This document shows, piece by piece, positions 1-7,399 of a stretch of 64,000 nt of DNA. The stretch is from Rhodobacterales bacterium HKCCE2091 (GTDB taxonomy: Bacteria; Pseudomonadota; Alphaproteobacteria; Rhodobacterales; Rhodobacteraceae). The stretch spans positions 124,001 through 188,000 of the forward strand of contig WVSL01000003.1 in NCBI GenBank assembly GCA_015689685.1, written 5' to 3'. The number at the start of each line of letters is the position of its first letter. Within the stretch, counting starts at the first letter, position 1. Below the pieces are notes generated by a model. That model was not told where the DNA came from and searched no databases. It worked only from the letters and a program-made list of their open reading frames with translations. The translations under genes and the position numbers were made by a program.

Positions 1-873
1 TTGCAGGAGTTCATGGCCGAAGTCCCACGGCGTTTCGCGCGGCGACCAGGGCACGCCCGCGCGCTCGTAGGTGCCCATCAGCATCCCGCCGCGTTCTTGC
101 CGCAGGTAGAGCTCGCCGTCGAAATCGACCGCGTGGATCACTTCCTTGCCGGTCGTGGCGTTGATCTCCGCGACCTCGGGCATGTCCTCGGTGATGAGGT
201 ACATGTGCTCCATCGCCAGAACCGGCAGCTCGATCCCGACCATGCGGCCGACTTCCCGCGCCCAGAGCCCGCCGGCGTTGACGACGTGCTCGCAGGCGAC
301 GGGGCCCTTCTCCGTCTCGACGATCCAGCCGAGCGGGTCGCGGCGGATACCGGTGACGGGGCGGTGCGTCTCGATCCGGGCGCCGAGCTTGCGGGCGGAT
401 TTCGCGTAGGCATGGGTGACGCCGGACGGGTCGAGGTGCCCGTCGACCACGGTCTTCAGCGCGCCGACGAACTGGCCGGGATCGAGCAGCGGCATCAGGT
501 CGTGCGCCTCGGCCGGGGTGATGACCTCGGTCTCGATGCCATTGAGACGGCCCGCCGCCGACATGGATTTCAGCCAGTCGAACCGCGCCTCGGTCGAGGC
601 CAGCATGACGCCGCCGGTCATGTGGAAACCGGTGGCCTGGCCCGACATCTCCTCGATCTCGCGGTAGAGGTTGATGGTGTATTTCTGGAGCTTGGCCACG
701 TTCGGATCGCCGTTCACGGTGTGGCAGCCGCCCGCCGCGTGCCAGGTGGAGCCGGACGTCAGCTCCGACCGTTCGATCAGCAGCGCGTCCGTCCAGCCCG
801 CGCGGGCGAGGTGGTAGAGCACCGAGCACCCCACCACGCCGCCGCCGATCACCACCACCCGTGCCTGTTCCAT
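1..873 (-). CDS. FAD-dependent amine oxidoreductase (dimethylglycine/sarcosine dehydrogenase-like), 3' end missing
   Basis: The gene reads leftward from an ATG at 873 and runs off the left edge, leaving 291 N-terminal residues. It opens with a Rossmann FAD-binding motif (VVVIGGGVVGCS, residues 6-17). A GSTWHAAGG segment follows; in the dimethylglycine/sarcosine dehydrogenase family the His here carries covalent FAD. These enzymes oxidatively demethylate N-methylglycines and usually have a C-terminal GcvT-like folate-binding domain, which would lie outside the window. Substrate cannot be decided from this half; other DAO-family oxidases acting on methylated amines are possible. No partner gene is visible on this side. 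Confidence 0.8.
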   Translation of the reverse strand, partial: MEQARVVVIGGGVVGCSVLYHLARAGWTDALLIERSELTSGSTWHAAGGCHTVNGDPNVAKLQKYTINLYREIEEMSGQATGFHMTGGVMLASTEARFDWLKSMSAAGRLNGIETEVITPAEAHDLMPLLDPGQFVGALKTVVDGHLDPSGVTHAYAKSARKLGARIETHRPVTGIRRDPLGWIVETEKGPVACEHVVNAGGLWAREVGRMVGIELPVLAMEHMYLITEDMPEVAEINATTGKEVIHAVDFDGELYLRQERGGMLMGTYERAGVPWSPRETPWDFGHELLQ

Positions 874-994
874 TGCCGACCGTCTCCCGTTGCGTCGGGG
901 CCGAGACTAGGGGCGCTGGCGCGGGGCGGATGGTCCGGGGGCGACGGATCCGGCGGCCCCGGTGGCGCGAACGGACAAGTCGCGCGGCGGTGAC

Positions 995-1011
995 GTTAAC
1001 CCCCGGTTAAC
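995..1011. repeat. two GTTAAC direct repeats, 11 bp apart
   Basis: GTTAAC occurs at 995-1000 and 1006-1011, each inside a GTTAACCC context. The 11-bp repeat step places both sites on the same face of the helix. They lie between the oxidoreductase start and the strong ribosome binding site at 1041-1045, so an operator for one of the flanking genes is plausible. This is inference from position only. Confidence 0.3.
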
Positions 1012-1050
1012 CCGGGGCATGAGACAAGACGGACGGTCCAGGAGGGTCCG

Positions 1051-1227
1051 ATGCCGACACCGCCGCCAGCAGGAGCCGACCGGGCACGTCCCGCATTCCC
1101 GCCGGCGACGCGCGGTTGCCGCCGACCCCGGCCCCGTGCCGTCCCGGCCAGCCCGTCCCTTTCCCCACCCCGGCAGCATCGCCGTCCGCGCCCCGCTGCG
1201 CGGGCGGCGGCACCCGGGACGGGGTGA
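1051..1227 (+). other. short reading frame with strong ribosome binding site, overlapping the kinase-like gene out of frame
   Basis: An ATG at 1051 has a good Shine-Dalgarno (GGAGG, 1041-1045). It opens a 58-codon Pro/Arg-rich frame that ends at TGA 1225-1227, exactly overlapping an in-frame GTG (1224) of the next gene. Third-position GC of this frame is clearly lower than in the neighbouring frame, which already looks coding from about 1050. So either this is a translationally coupled leader, or the ATG is the true start of the kinase-like gene and a one-base difference in the sequence separates them. I do not claim a peptide product. Confidence 0.25.
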
Positions 1228-1895
1228 GCGCCGGTCCGGGGATCGAGAGCTTCGCCGGACGTTTCCTGCACGACCTCGCCGCCGCCAGCCGCGCCCTGCG
1301 CGCGTTGCGCGGCTTCGTCGCCGAGGACCTGGCCGATGCCGGGGTTCCCCTGCCGCCCGACACCGCGCGGATGCTGCGGCTGATGGGCGAGCGGGCGGCG
1401 ACGCTGGAGGCTCTGGTGGCCGGGGTGACGGAGTACCGCGCGGTCGGCACGGAAAGCCCCGCGCTGGTGGAGCCGCGCGAGGTGCTCGCCTCCGTCATGG
1501 CCGCGCCGGGCCTGTCCGGGGCGCGGGTGGAGGCCGACGTCCATCCCGCGACCCTGCGCATCCCCCGCGCCGATCTCGCGCGGCTGTTCCGCGTCCCGCT
1601 GGAGAACGCGGTGCGGTTCCATCCGGACCGCACGCCACGCGTGACCCTGCGGGCCGGGCCGGACGGGCAGGGCGGGTGGCGGATGACGGTCGATGACGAC
1701 GGCCCCGGCATCGCCCCGGAACACCGGGCGAAGGCGATGGAACCGCTCGGCCGGCTGACAGCAGCCGGGGGTGGCGGCTCCGGCATGGGCCTGGCGATCC
1801 TCGCCCGCGCCGCCGCCTGCCACGGCGGCGCGGCGACGCTCGGCGCGTCGTCCACGGGCGGGTTGCGCGTGGAGGTGGTCCTGCCGCTGACTTGA
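1116..1895 (+). CDS. histidine-kinase-like ATPase protein, cytoplasmic
   Basis: No membrane segment is visible. A short helical region with FLHDLAAASRAL resembles a dimerisation/phosphoacceptor helix with its His. The C-terminal half has the HATPase_c boxes in order: N box (PLENAVRFH), G1 (DDDGPGIAP) and G2 (GSGMGLAI). The protein is small (about 223 residues from GTG 1224, 259 from TTG 1116), so it could be a minimal kinase, a phosphatase partner or a phosphotransferase. No response regulator is adjacent. The start is uncertain: candidates are TTG 1116 and GTG 1224, and the best ribosome binding site serves an ATG at 1051 in another frame. The gene ends where the next promoter's TTGACA begins. 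Confidence 0.65.
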   Translation: MPPTPAPCRPGQPVPFPTPAASPSAPRCAGGGTRDGVSAGPGIESFAGRFLHDLAAASRALRALRGFVAEDLADAGVPLPPDTARMLRLMGERAATLEALVAGVTEYRAVGTESPALVEPREVLASVMAAPGLSGARVEADVHPATLRIPRADLARLFRVPLENAVRFHPDRTPRVTLRAGPDGQGGWRMTVDDDGPGIAPEHRAKAMEPLGRLTAAGGGGSGMGLAILARAAACHGGAATLGASSTGGLRVEVVLPLT

Positions 1896-1947
1896 CAGAC
1901 CCATACCCTGATGGCTATGGATGCAATCATATAACCAAACGGGTATG
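1892..1947 (+). promoter_or_regulatory. predicted promoter and inverted-repeat operator before arsR-type gene
   Basis: TTGACA (1892-1897) overlaps the upstream gene's stop codon and is followed after 17-18 bp by a TATGGA-like -10 element (1916-1921). CATACCC (1902-1908) and GGGTATG (1941-1947) form a perfect 7-bp inverted repeat spanning the promoter and ending 2 bp before the start codon. ArsR-family repressors usually control their own operons through such sites, so autoregulation is the natural inference. Confidence 0.5.
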
Positions 1948-1949
1948 AA

Positions 1950-2276
1950 ATGGCCGCCGACCCCCGCACCGCGATCTTCAAGTCCCTGTCCGACCCGACC
2001 CGCCGCGCGATCTTCGAGCGGCTCTGCCGCGAGGGCGAGCGCCCGGTCGCGGTGCTGACCGCGGGGGCAGGGGTGTCGCAGCCGGTGGTGTCGAAGCACC
2101 TTGCCGTCCTGAAGGGCGCGGGGCTGGTGTCGGTCCGGCAGGCGGGGCGGCAAAGCTGGTACCGGGCGGAGCCGGGGGCGCTGGCGCCGATGGTCGACTG
2201 GACCCGCGAGATGGCGGCGTTCTGGGACGACCGGCTCGACGCGCTCGGCACACTCCTGAACCGGATGGACCAGTGA
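1950..2276 (+). CDS. ArsR-family transcriptional regulator
   Basis: This 108-residue protein has a winged helix-turn-helix of the ArsR type: an IFKSLSDPTRRAIF start, the recognition region VSQPVVSKHLAVLKGAGLV and the wing VSVRQAGRQSWY. There is no Cys pair of the metal-sensing kind, so it probably belongs to the SdpR-like branch that travels with SRPBCC proteins. Its stop overlaps the GTG start of the SRPBCC gene (GTGA). An inverted repeat just upstream is a likely autoregulatory operator. Confidence 0.85.
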   Translation: MAADPRTAIFKSLSDPTRRAIFERLCREGERPVAVLTAGAGVSQPVVSKHLAVLKGAGLVSVRQAGRQSWYRAEPGALAPMVDWTREMAAFWDDRLDALGTLLNRMDQ

Positions 2277-2686
2277 CGGGCGGGGCCGAAGCGGCGCGGT
2301 CTGTGGTGATCGACCGGGAGTATCCGCACGCGCCAGACAGGATCTGGCGCGCGCTGACGATGCCGCACCTGGTGGCGGAATGGCTGATGGCGGGCAACGT
2401 GGCGGCGACGCCGGGCCACCGCTTCGCCTTCACCGCCGACTGGGGCCGGGTCGATTGCGAGGTCCGCGAGGTCGAGCCGGGACGGAGGCTGGTCTGGTCC
2501 TGGGACGCGGGCGCGTTGCGGAGCACCGTGACCTGGACGCTGGAGCCGACCGCGACGGGCACACGGCTCAGGCTGGAACAGACCGGCTTTGCGGAGGAGG
2601 CGCCGCGCTACTACCACGGCGCGCGGGCGGGCTGGCCGCGGTTCCTCGATGCGCTCGAAACCCTTCTCGACGGAGACATCACATGA
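2273..2686 (+). CDS. SRPBCC (AHSA1-like) domain protein
   Basis: A 137-residue single-domain protein that starts at a GTG overlapping the arsR stop. The N-terminus (VVIDREYPHAPDRIWRALT) and the TWTLEPTATGTRLRLEQTGF strand are typical of the AHSA1/SRPBCC superfamily, a helix-grip fold that binds hydrophobic ligands. Fixed pairing with an ArsR regulator is common in bacteria, but the ligand is generally unknown. Its end overlaps the next gene's start (ATGA), so all three genes are probably translated as a coupled unit. Confidence 0.8.
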   Translation: MTGGAEAARSVVIDREYPHAPDRIWRALTMPHLVAEWLMAGNVAATPGHRFAFTADWGRVDCEVREVEPGRRLVWSWDAGALRSTVTWTLEPTATGTRLRLEQTGFAEEAPRYYHGARAGWPRFLDALETLLDGDIT

Positions 2687-2871
2687 ACGGCGTCATCCGG
2701 CAGGTCCACCGCTGGACCTCGGTTCTCTTCACCCTCGCCGTCGCGGCGATCTTCGCGGGTATGGCCATCGGCGAGCCGCCGGAGTGGCAGTACTACACGC
2801 CGCTTCCGTTCCTCTTCGTCCTGCTGCCGACGGGGATCTGGATGTTCGTCCTGCCCTACCTGCGGCGCTGA
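2683..2871 (+). CDS. small two-helix membrane protein
   Basis: A 62-residue protein starts at ATG 2683, overlapping the SRPBCC stop. Two hydrophobic segments are visible: SVLFTLAVAAIFAGMAIG (about residues 13-30) and FLFVLLPTGIWMFVLPYL (about 43-60), joined by a short EPPEWQYYTPLP loop. I do not recognise a named family. As third gene of the arsR-SRPBCC operon it may be the effector membrane component, but that is context only. Confidence 0.65.
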   Translation: MNGVIRQVHRWTSVLFTLAVAAIFAGMAIGEPPEWQYYTPLPFLFVLLPTGIWMFVLPYLRR

Positions 2872-3034
2872 GGCGCGGCGCCCGCGTCCCCACGCCCCGC
2901 CATCCCGTGCTATGCTGCGCCGGCCGCCCGGTCCGGCGCCGTTCCGCCTGCCATTGCGACGCGGCGGGGACGCCGGAACGAAGCGGCCGGCCGCGGCGTT
3001 TTCGCCGGGACCGACTGATGCGAGGGAACGCACC

Positions 3035-3868
3035 ATGCGACTGCACCTGGGATGCCGGATCGGCTTCGACCTGAAGGCCCCGACCCCGATGATCCTGACC
3101 CTGACCACGCACAGGTCGCGGTCGGCCGATCTCGTCGTGCCCGACCGGCTGGTGACGGAGCCGAAGGTGCCGGTCAGCGCCTACCGCGACGCGTTCGGCA
3201 ACCGCTGTCACCGGCTGGTGGCGCCCGCGGGCCGGTTCCGGGTGTCGACCGACGGCATCATCCGCGACGACGGGCTGTCCGACCCCGTGGGGACCGACGC
3301 GCCGCAACTGCCGGTGGAGGCGCTGCCCGACGAGGCGATCCCGTTCCTGCTGCCGAGCCGCTACTGCGAGACCGACCTCTTGTCGGATTTCGCCTGGGAG
3401 ACGTTCGGCGACCACCCCGGCGGCGGGTGGGCGCTGGTGCAGGAGGTCTGCGACTTCGTCCACGAGCATGTCGAGTTCGGCTACGAGCATTCCCGCGCCA
3501 CCCGCACCGCGTCGGAAACGCTGTCGGAGGCCGCGGGCGTGTGCCGGGACTACACGCACCTCGCCATCACGCTCTGCCGCTGCCTCAACATCCCCGCGCG
3601 CTACTGCACCGGCTACATCAGCGACATCGGCCAGCCGCCGCCCTACGCGCCGATGGATTTCTGCGCCTGGATGGAGGTCTACCTCGGTGATCGCTGGTGG
3701 GTGTTCGACCCGCGCAACAACGACCTGCGCTATGGCCGGGTGCTGGTGGCGCGGGGTCGCGACGCCGCGGACGTGCCGCTGATGCACAGCTTCGGCCAGC
3801 ACGAGCTGGCGGAGTTCGAGGTCTGGATCGACGACGCGGACGCCGGTGCGGGGAAGGCGGCGGAGTAG
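3035..3868 (+). CDS. transglutaminase-like (papain-fold) protein with Cys at the expected His position
   Basis: The 277-residue protein starts at ATG 3035 after a GAGGGAA ribosome binding site. The core shows the nucleophile motif EAAGVCRDYTHLAI (Cys170), then MDFCAWMEVYLGDRWWVFDPRNN with Asp225. In classical transglutaminase-like proteins the second motif carries the catalytic His at the place occupied here by Cys210. No signal peptide is evident, so it is probably cytoplasmic. Members act as transglutaminases, proteases or peptidoglycan-linked amidases; the substrate is not predictable. A long upstream in-frame extension exists but lacks a ribosome binding site. Confidence 0.75.
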   Translation: MRLHLGCRIGFDLKAPTPMILTLTTHRSRSADLVVPDRLVTEPKVPVSAYRDAFGNRCHRLVAPAGRFRVSTDGIIRDDGLSDPVGTDAPQLPVEALPDEAIPFLLPSRYCETDLLSDFAWETFGDHPGGGWALVQEVCDFVHEHVEFGYEHSRATRTASETLSEAAGVCRDYTHLAITLCRCLNIPARYCTGYISDIGQPPPYAPMDFCAWMEVYLGDRWWVFDPRNNDLRYGRVLVARGRDAADVPLMHSFGQHELAEFEVWIDDADAGAGKAAE

Positions 3869-3873
3869 GGCGG

Positions 3874-4467
3874 TCAGCCCGGCGCGGACAGCGCCGCCTG
3901 CACCATCGCAGGCCATGCCGACCGGATCCGGTCGCGCGGGACACCCGAAAGGACAAGCCGCCGCCAGACCTCGAAATCGAGGATCGCGGCGGCCGTTCTC
4001 GCGGTCTCCGAGCCCGGATCGACGCCGAGCGCCGCCGCGGTGAACCCCGTCACCTCGGCCCGCACCGTTTCGAGGAAATCGGCAAGCTGCGGGACCCGGT
4101 CCGCGTCGCGAACGGCGCACCAGAGCGGGCCTTCGGCGCGGGCGTGGAAGGCATCGAGCGCCTCGGCCAGCCGCGCGAGCCGTTCCGTCACGTCCCGCGC
4201 GCCGTCGAACAGCGCGTCGGCGTCGGCCGCGCGGGGCGGGCCGATGGCGTCGAGGAACCGCGCCCCGCAGGCCTCCACCAGCGAATCGGCGGTCGGGAAG
4301 TGGCGGTACACCGTCGCGGCGCCGACCCCGGCCCGGGCCGCGACATCGGCATAGGAGGTCGTGGCGACGCCCTGCGCGACGTGCAGTTCCATCGTGGCGC
4401 GCAGGATCCTCTCCCGGGTTTCCCGCTGATCCTCCGCCCGTTTCGCCTTTCGATACTCGCGTGCCAT
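3874..4467 (-). CDS. TetR-family transcriptional regulator
   Basis: A 197-residue protein starting at ATG 4467. The N-terminal TetR helix-turn-helix is clear: RERILRATMELHVAQGVATTSYADVAARAGVGAATVYRHFPTADSLVEA (broken here by eye at roughly residues 20-68), with the ATVYRHF recognition helix. The rest is an all-helical ligand-binding domain. It is divergent from the cupin gene, and an inverted repeat in the shared intergenic region is the likely operator. It therefore probably represses itself and the cupin gene. The inducer is unknown. Confidence 0.85.
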   Translation of the reverse strand: MAREYRKAKRAEDQRETRERILRATMELHVAQGVATTSYADVAARAGVGAATVYRHFPTADSLVEACGARFLDAIGPPRAADADALFDGARDVTERLARLAEALDAFHARAEGPLWCAVRDADRVPQLADFLETVRAEVTGFTAAALGVDPGSETARTAAAILDFEVWRRLVLSGVPRDRIRSAWPAMVQAALSAPG

Positions 4468-4489
4468 GCAGCCCCATATTGACGAGAGA

Positions 4490-4524
4490 CTAATTTCGTG
4501 AAATAGATGTTCCGCCAAAATTAG
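4490..4524. promoter_or_regulatory. inverted repeat between divergent tetR and cupin genes
   Basis: CTAATTT (4490-4496) and AAATTAG (4518-4524) form a perfect 7-bp inverted repeat in an unusually AT-rich 94-bp divergent intergenic region. Position and symmetry fit a TetR-family operator controlling both genes. Confidence 0.5.
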
Positions 4525-4561
4525 GCGTTCAACCACATCCTGTAAAGACGGAGATACCATC

Positions 4562-5029
4562 ATGACGTTCCAGGACCGCGCCCCGGCGAACCGGGCAGCG
4601 GGGGTTCCGGCCCGGCACTTCCTCGCCTTCACCGCCCGCATTCTCGGGAACGGGCGGGACAGCGGCGGGCTTCACGCGGTCGAACTCGACCTGCCGGCGG
4701 GCGAGGCCTCGCCCTGGCACACCCATCACGACGAGGACGAGTGGTTCTTCGTGACCGAGGGCGAGATCGAGGTGCGGGTGGCGGAGGCGCGGGTGACGCT
4801 CGGGGCGGGGGACTTCGCCTTCGGGCCCCGCGACGTGCCGCACGGGTTCCGGGTGCTCGGCGACCGCCCGGCGCGGGTGCTGCTAATGACCCACGGCGGC
4901 CGGTTCTCGGACTTCATCGCCGAGAACAGCACGCCCGAGGGCGAGGTGCCGCGGGCCCCCGACCTCGACCGCCTCGTCGCCTCGGCCCGGCGCTACGGCC
5001 AGGAGATCCACGGGCCGCTTCCGACCTGA
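4562..5029 (+). CDS. cupin-domain protein
   Basis: A 155-residue single-domain cupin. Motif 1 is WHTHHDEDEWFFVTEGE (His, His and Glu metal ligands) and motif 2 is GDFAFGPRDVPHGFRV (the fourth-ligand His). Such small cupins are metal-dependent dioxygenases, isomerases or sensors; no substrate can be assigned. Divergent from the TetR gene and separated by a palindromic site, so it is probably its regulatory target. Confidence 0.8.
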   Translation: MTFQDRAPANRAAGVPARHFLAFTARILGNGRDSGGLHAVELDLPAGEASPWHTHHDEDEWFFVTEGEIEVRVAEARVTLGAGDFAFGPRDVPHGFRVLGDRPARVLLMTHGGRFSDFIAENSTPEGEVPRAPDLDRLVASARRYGQEIHGPLPT

Positions 5030-5114
5030 GGGACGCGCGAACACGACAGGGGCGGCGGCGATGGCCGCCGCTTCGTCGTTCCGGTGTGTCGGGATCGGAC
5101 CGGGGCGGACCCGG

Positions 5115-5204
5115 TGGCGGAGAGACAGGGATTCGAACCCTGGGTGGACTTGCGCCCACAACGGTTTTCGAGACCGCCCCGTTCGACCACTCCGGCACCT
5201 CTCC
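5115..5204 (-). tRNA. tRNA-Ser (anticodon CGA)
   Basis: Read on the minus strand, the gene starts GGAGAGG (5204-5198) and ends TCTCTCC, a G discriminator and an encoded CCA (5117-5115). The T arm GGGTTCGAATCCC is perfect. The anticodon loop CTCGAAA gives CGA, decoding UCG serine codons. The long variable arm expected for tRNA-Ser accounts for the 90-nt length. The surrounding 5030-5375 region holds no other recognisable gene. Confidence 0.95.
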
Positions 5205-5375
5205 GCAGACCAAGGGTGGTTCGTGAGGCGGGGACATAGCGGCCAAGGCGCGGGCGCGCAAGGGGGTCGCGGGTCGGGAACTCCGGACTGGAAATCGCGG
5301 CGGCTTCGGGCAATGCTTCCGGTCGGGCCGGATCCGACCGCCGCCCCGCCAGACGACACGACGGAGAGCTCCGCC

Positions 5376-6215
5376 ATGCGCCACGTCCCGATCCCCGCCG
5401 CAATGCTTGCCGCGACGCTCGCCGCGCTGCCCGCGACCGCGCAGGAGGACACGGACCTGCCGCGCTTCGCCAGCGAGGAGCCGCCGATCTACGCGCTGTT
5501 CGAGGCCGCGGGCATCTACGAGCGGGTGGAGTGGTTCTGGCTCGGCGAATTGCGCAACGCCGAGCGGCGGGCGACGAGCTATCTCGGCGCGAAGCCGGAC
5601 CCGGAATGGGCGGGCGAGGTTGAGCGCATCTTCGAGACCGAGCGCCTCGTCGCCGCGTTCGAGGACGCCTTCGACACCGACGCCCTGTCCGCCGACGAGA
5701 TCGCGGAACTGGAGACGTTCTACCGCAGCGGCATCGGCCAGCAGGTGCGCGAGGGCGAGATCGCGATGCTGCGGGACAGCTACCGGACCGGCGACGGCGG
5801 CGACTGGGACGCGGCGCTGGAGGAAGCTTCGGCCGGCCCCGCGCCGTGGTTCGACCAGCTGTCGGACGCGCTGCGGGCCAGCGGGCGGATCGACCTTCAG
5901 ACGACTTACCGGCTGAACGCCGAGATCGCGTTCAACCAGGGGCTCGCCGATGCCGGGGGCGAGGCCGGGGCGAGCTACATCACCGACGCGCTCGAGGCCG
6001 TCGGCGACCGCGAGGCGCAGTTCGAGGCCTTCCTCGGCACCCAGATCCTCACCCTCCGGGAACTCGACGACGCCGAGATGTCGGCGCTCCTGCGGGATCC
6101 GGCGATCACCCTGCGCGACCGCCTGACTAACGCCACCTACTTCGCCCATTCGCGGGTGAACGAGGAGGTGCTGCACGACCTCGCCGGGATCACCGTCGCG
6201 GCCGCCGCGCGCTGA
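5376..6215 (+). CDS. secreted DUF2059-like protein, first of two tandem paralogues
   Basis: The 279-residue protein has a signal peptide (MRHVPIPAAMLAATLAALPATAQ), so it is probably periplasmic. The body is helical and acidic; the segment ELETFYRSGIGQQVREGEIAML resembles the DUF2059 core found in small exported proteins of unknown function. The next gene encodes a paralogue with the same layout (ERMIADFEANW..GDEAAEVMDFLSGDLGRRV matches ERLVAAFEDAF..SADEIAELETFYRSGIGQQV), so the pair arose by duplication. An upstream in-frame extension runs through the tRNA and is rejected. Function is unknown. Confidence 0.75.
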   Translation: MRHVPIPAAMLAATLAALPATAQEDTDLPRFASEEPPIYALFEAAGIYERVEWFWLGELRNAERRATSYLGAKPDPEWAGEVERIFETERLVAAFEDAFDTDALSADEIAELETFYRSGIGQQVREGEIAMLRDSYRTGDGGDWDAALEEASAGPAPWFDQLSDALRASGRIDLQTTYRLNAEIAFNQGLADAGGEAGASYITDALEAVGDREAQFEAFLGTQILTLRELDDAEMSALLRDPAITLRDRLTNATYFAHSRVNEEVLHDLAGITVAAAAR

Positions 6216-6343
6216 CCGACAGGCCACGGGCGGGAAACAGCCGGGGCGGAGTGTTCGCGCAGAGGTTGTGGACGCGGCCGGGCGGGGCGGTCATTCTGGG
6301 CCGCGGTGCCGCACGCCCCGGCCCCTTCGACCGAGGATGTTCC

Positions 6344-7186
6344 ATGACGCGCCTGTTTTGCCTGATCGGCTTCGCCCTCGTCCTCGCGCTCTGCGGGGCC
6401 GCGCGGGCGCAGGACAGCACGGTGGAGCCGCGCACGCGATCTGTGCTGGAGGCCGCGGGGCTCTACGACGTGCTCACCATCCTGTCCGAGGAAACCGTCG
6501 CCGCGGCCGACGAGATGGAGGCGGAGCTGTTTCCCGGCAAGGGCGGCGCGTCCTGGCGGCGGGAACTGGCCCGGATCTACGCGCCGGAACGCATGATCGC
6601 GGATTTCGAGGCCAACTGGCCCGAGGGCAGCCTGACCGGCGACGAGGCGGCGGAGGTGATGGACTTCCTGTCCGGCGATCTCGGCCGGCGCGTGGTCGCC
6701 GCCGAGGTCGACGCGCGCCGCGCGATTTCCGACCCCGACACGCTCGCCGTCGCCGAGGAGGCGTGGCGCGAGGCCGAGGCCGAGGGCGGCCGGCGGGTCG
6801 AACTCCTGGACCGACAGGCTGCGGCGCTGTCGCTGGTGGACGAGAACGTGGCCGGGGCGCTCAACGGGCAGTATGAAGCGCTGCGCGGGTTGTCGGATGG
6901 CGGCGGGCTGGTGACGCCGATGGGCGAGGAGATGATCCTCGCGCAGGTCTGGTCGCAGGAACCCGCGCTGCGCGCGCGGACCGAATCCTGGCTCGGCGCC
7001 TACCAGGTCCTGGCCTATGGCGGCCTGTCCGACGCCGAGCTCGAAGCCTACATAGAGGCGACCGAGACCGAGGCCTTTCGCGCCCTGACGCAGGCGGTCT
7101 TCGCGGCGCTCGGCCCGGCGGTCGAGGCGCGTCAATACGCGCTTGGCCGGGCCGCCGCGCGCTACGTCGTGTCGGAGGAACTCTGA
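6344..7186 (+). CDS. secreted DUF2059-like protein, second tandem paralogue
   Basis: A 280-residue protein with signal peptide MTRLFCLIGFALVLALCGAARAQ. Its helical body aligns by eye along the whole length with the preceding gene, but is clearly diverged, so the duplication is not recent. It starts at ATG 6344, 128 bp after the first copy, and is followed by the rplU promoter region. Probable periplasmic location; function unknown. Confidence 0.75.
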   Translation: MTRLFCLIGFALVLALCGAARAQDSTVEPRTRSVLEAAGLYDVLTILSEETVAAADEMEAELFPGKGGASWRRELARIYAPERMIADFEANWPEGSLTGDEAAEVMDFLSGDLGRRVVAAEVDARRAISDPDTLAVAEEAWREAEAEGGRRVELLDRQAAALSLVDENVAGALNGQYEALRGLSDGGGLVTPMGEEMILAQVWSQEPALRARTESWLGAYQVLAYGGLSDAELEAYIEATETEAFRALTQAVFAALGPAVEARQYALGRAAARYVVSEEL

Positions 7187-7221
7187 CCCCTGGACGCGTC
7201 GCGACGGGCACGGCGAAACCC

Positions 7222-7250
7222 TTGACGGAGGCGGTCTCTTGGGGCATATG
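7222..7250 (+). promoter_or_regulatory. predicted sigma-70-type promoter of rplU-rpmA
   Basis: TTGACG (7222-7227) and CATATG (7245-7250) are separated by 17 bp, close to the housekeeping consensus. It would give a 5' leader of about 145 nt before the rplU start codon. Confidence 0.45.
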
Positions 7251-7295
7251 CCGGGCTCTCGCGGCGGGGGGTGCCCCGCGCGGTTCATGAAACGA

Positions 7296-7311
7296 TGCAC
7301 CGAGAGGTGCA
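7296..7311 (+). other. GNRA-capped hairpin in rplU leader
   Basis: TGCACC (7296-7301) and GGTGCA (7306-7311) form a perfect 6-bp stem closed by a GAGA tetraloop, inside the predicted rplU 5' leader. Ribosomal-protein leaders often bind their own product for feedback; whether this one does is not shown by sequence. Confidence 0.35.
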
Positions 7312-7399
7312 CGCAGCCCGAGGCGCGCCAAGGCGCGGAACGGCCCGGACCGAGCGATCGGGGGGCGGCCACAGGGCGCGGGTGTAGAAGGAAAGACCC

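Noticed and set aside
5030-5375. Genomic island inserted at the tRNA-Ser gene
   Set aside because: No integrase, no repeated tRNA end and no change of base composition are visible on either side.
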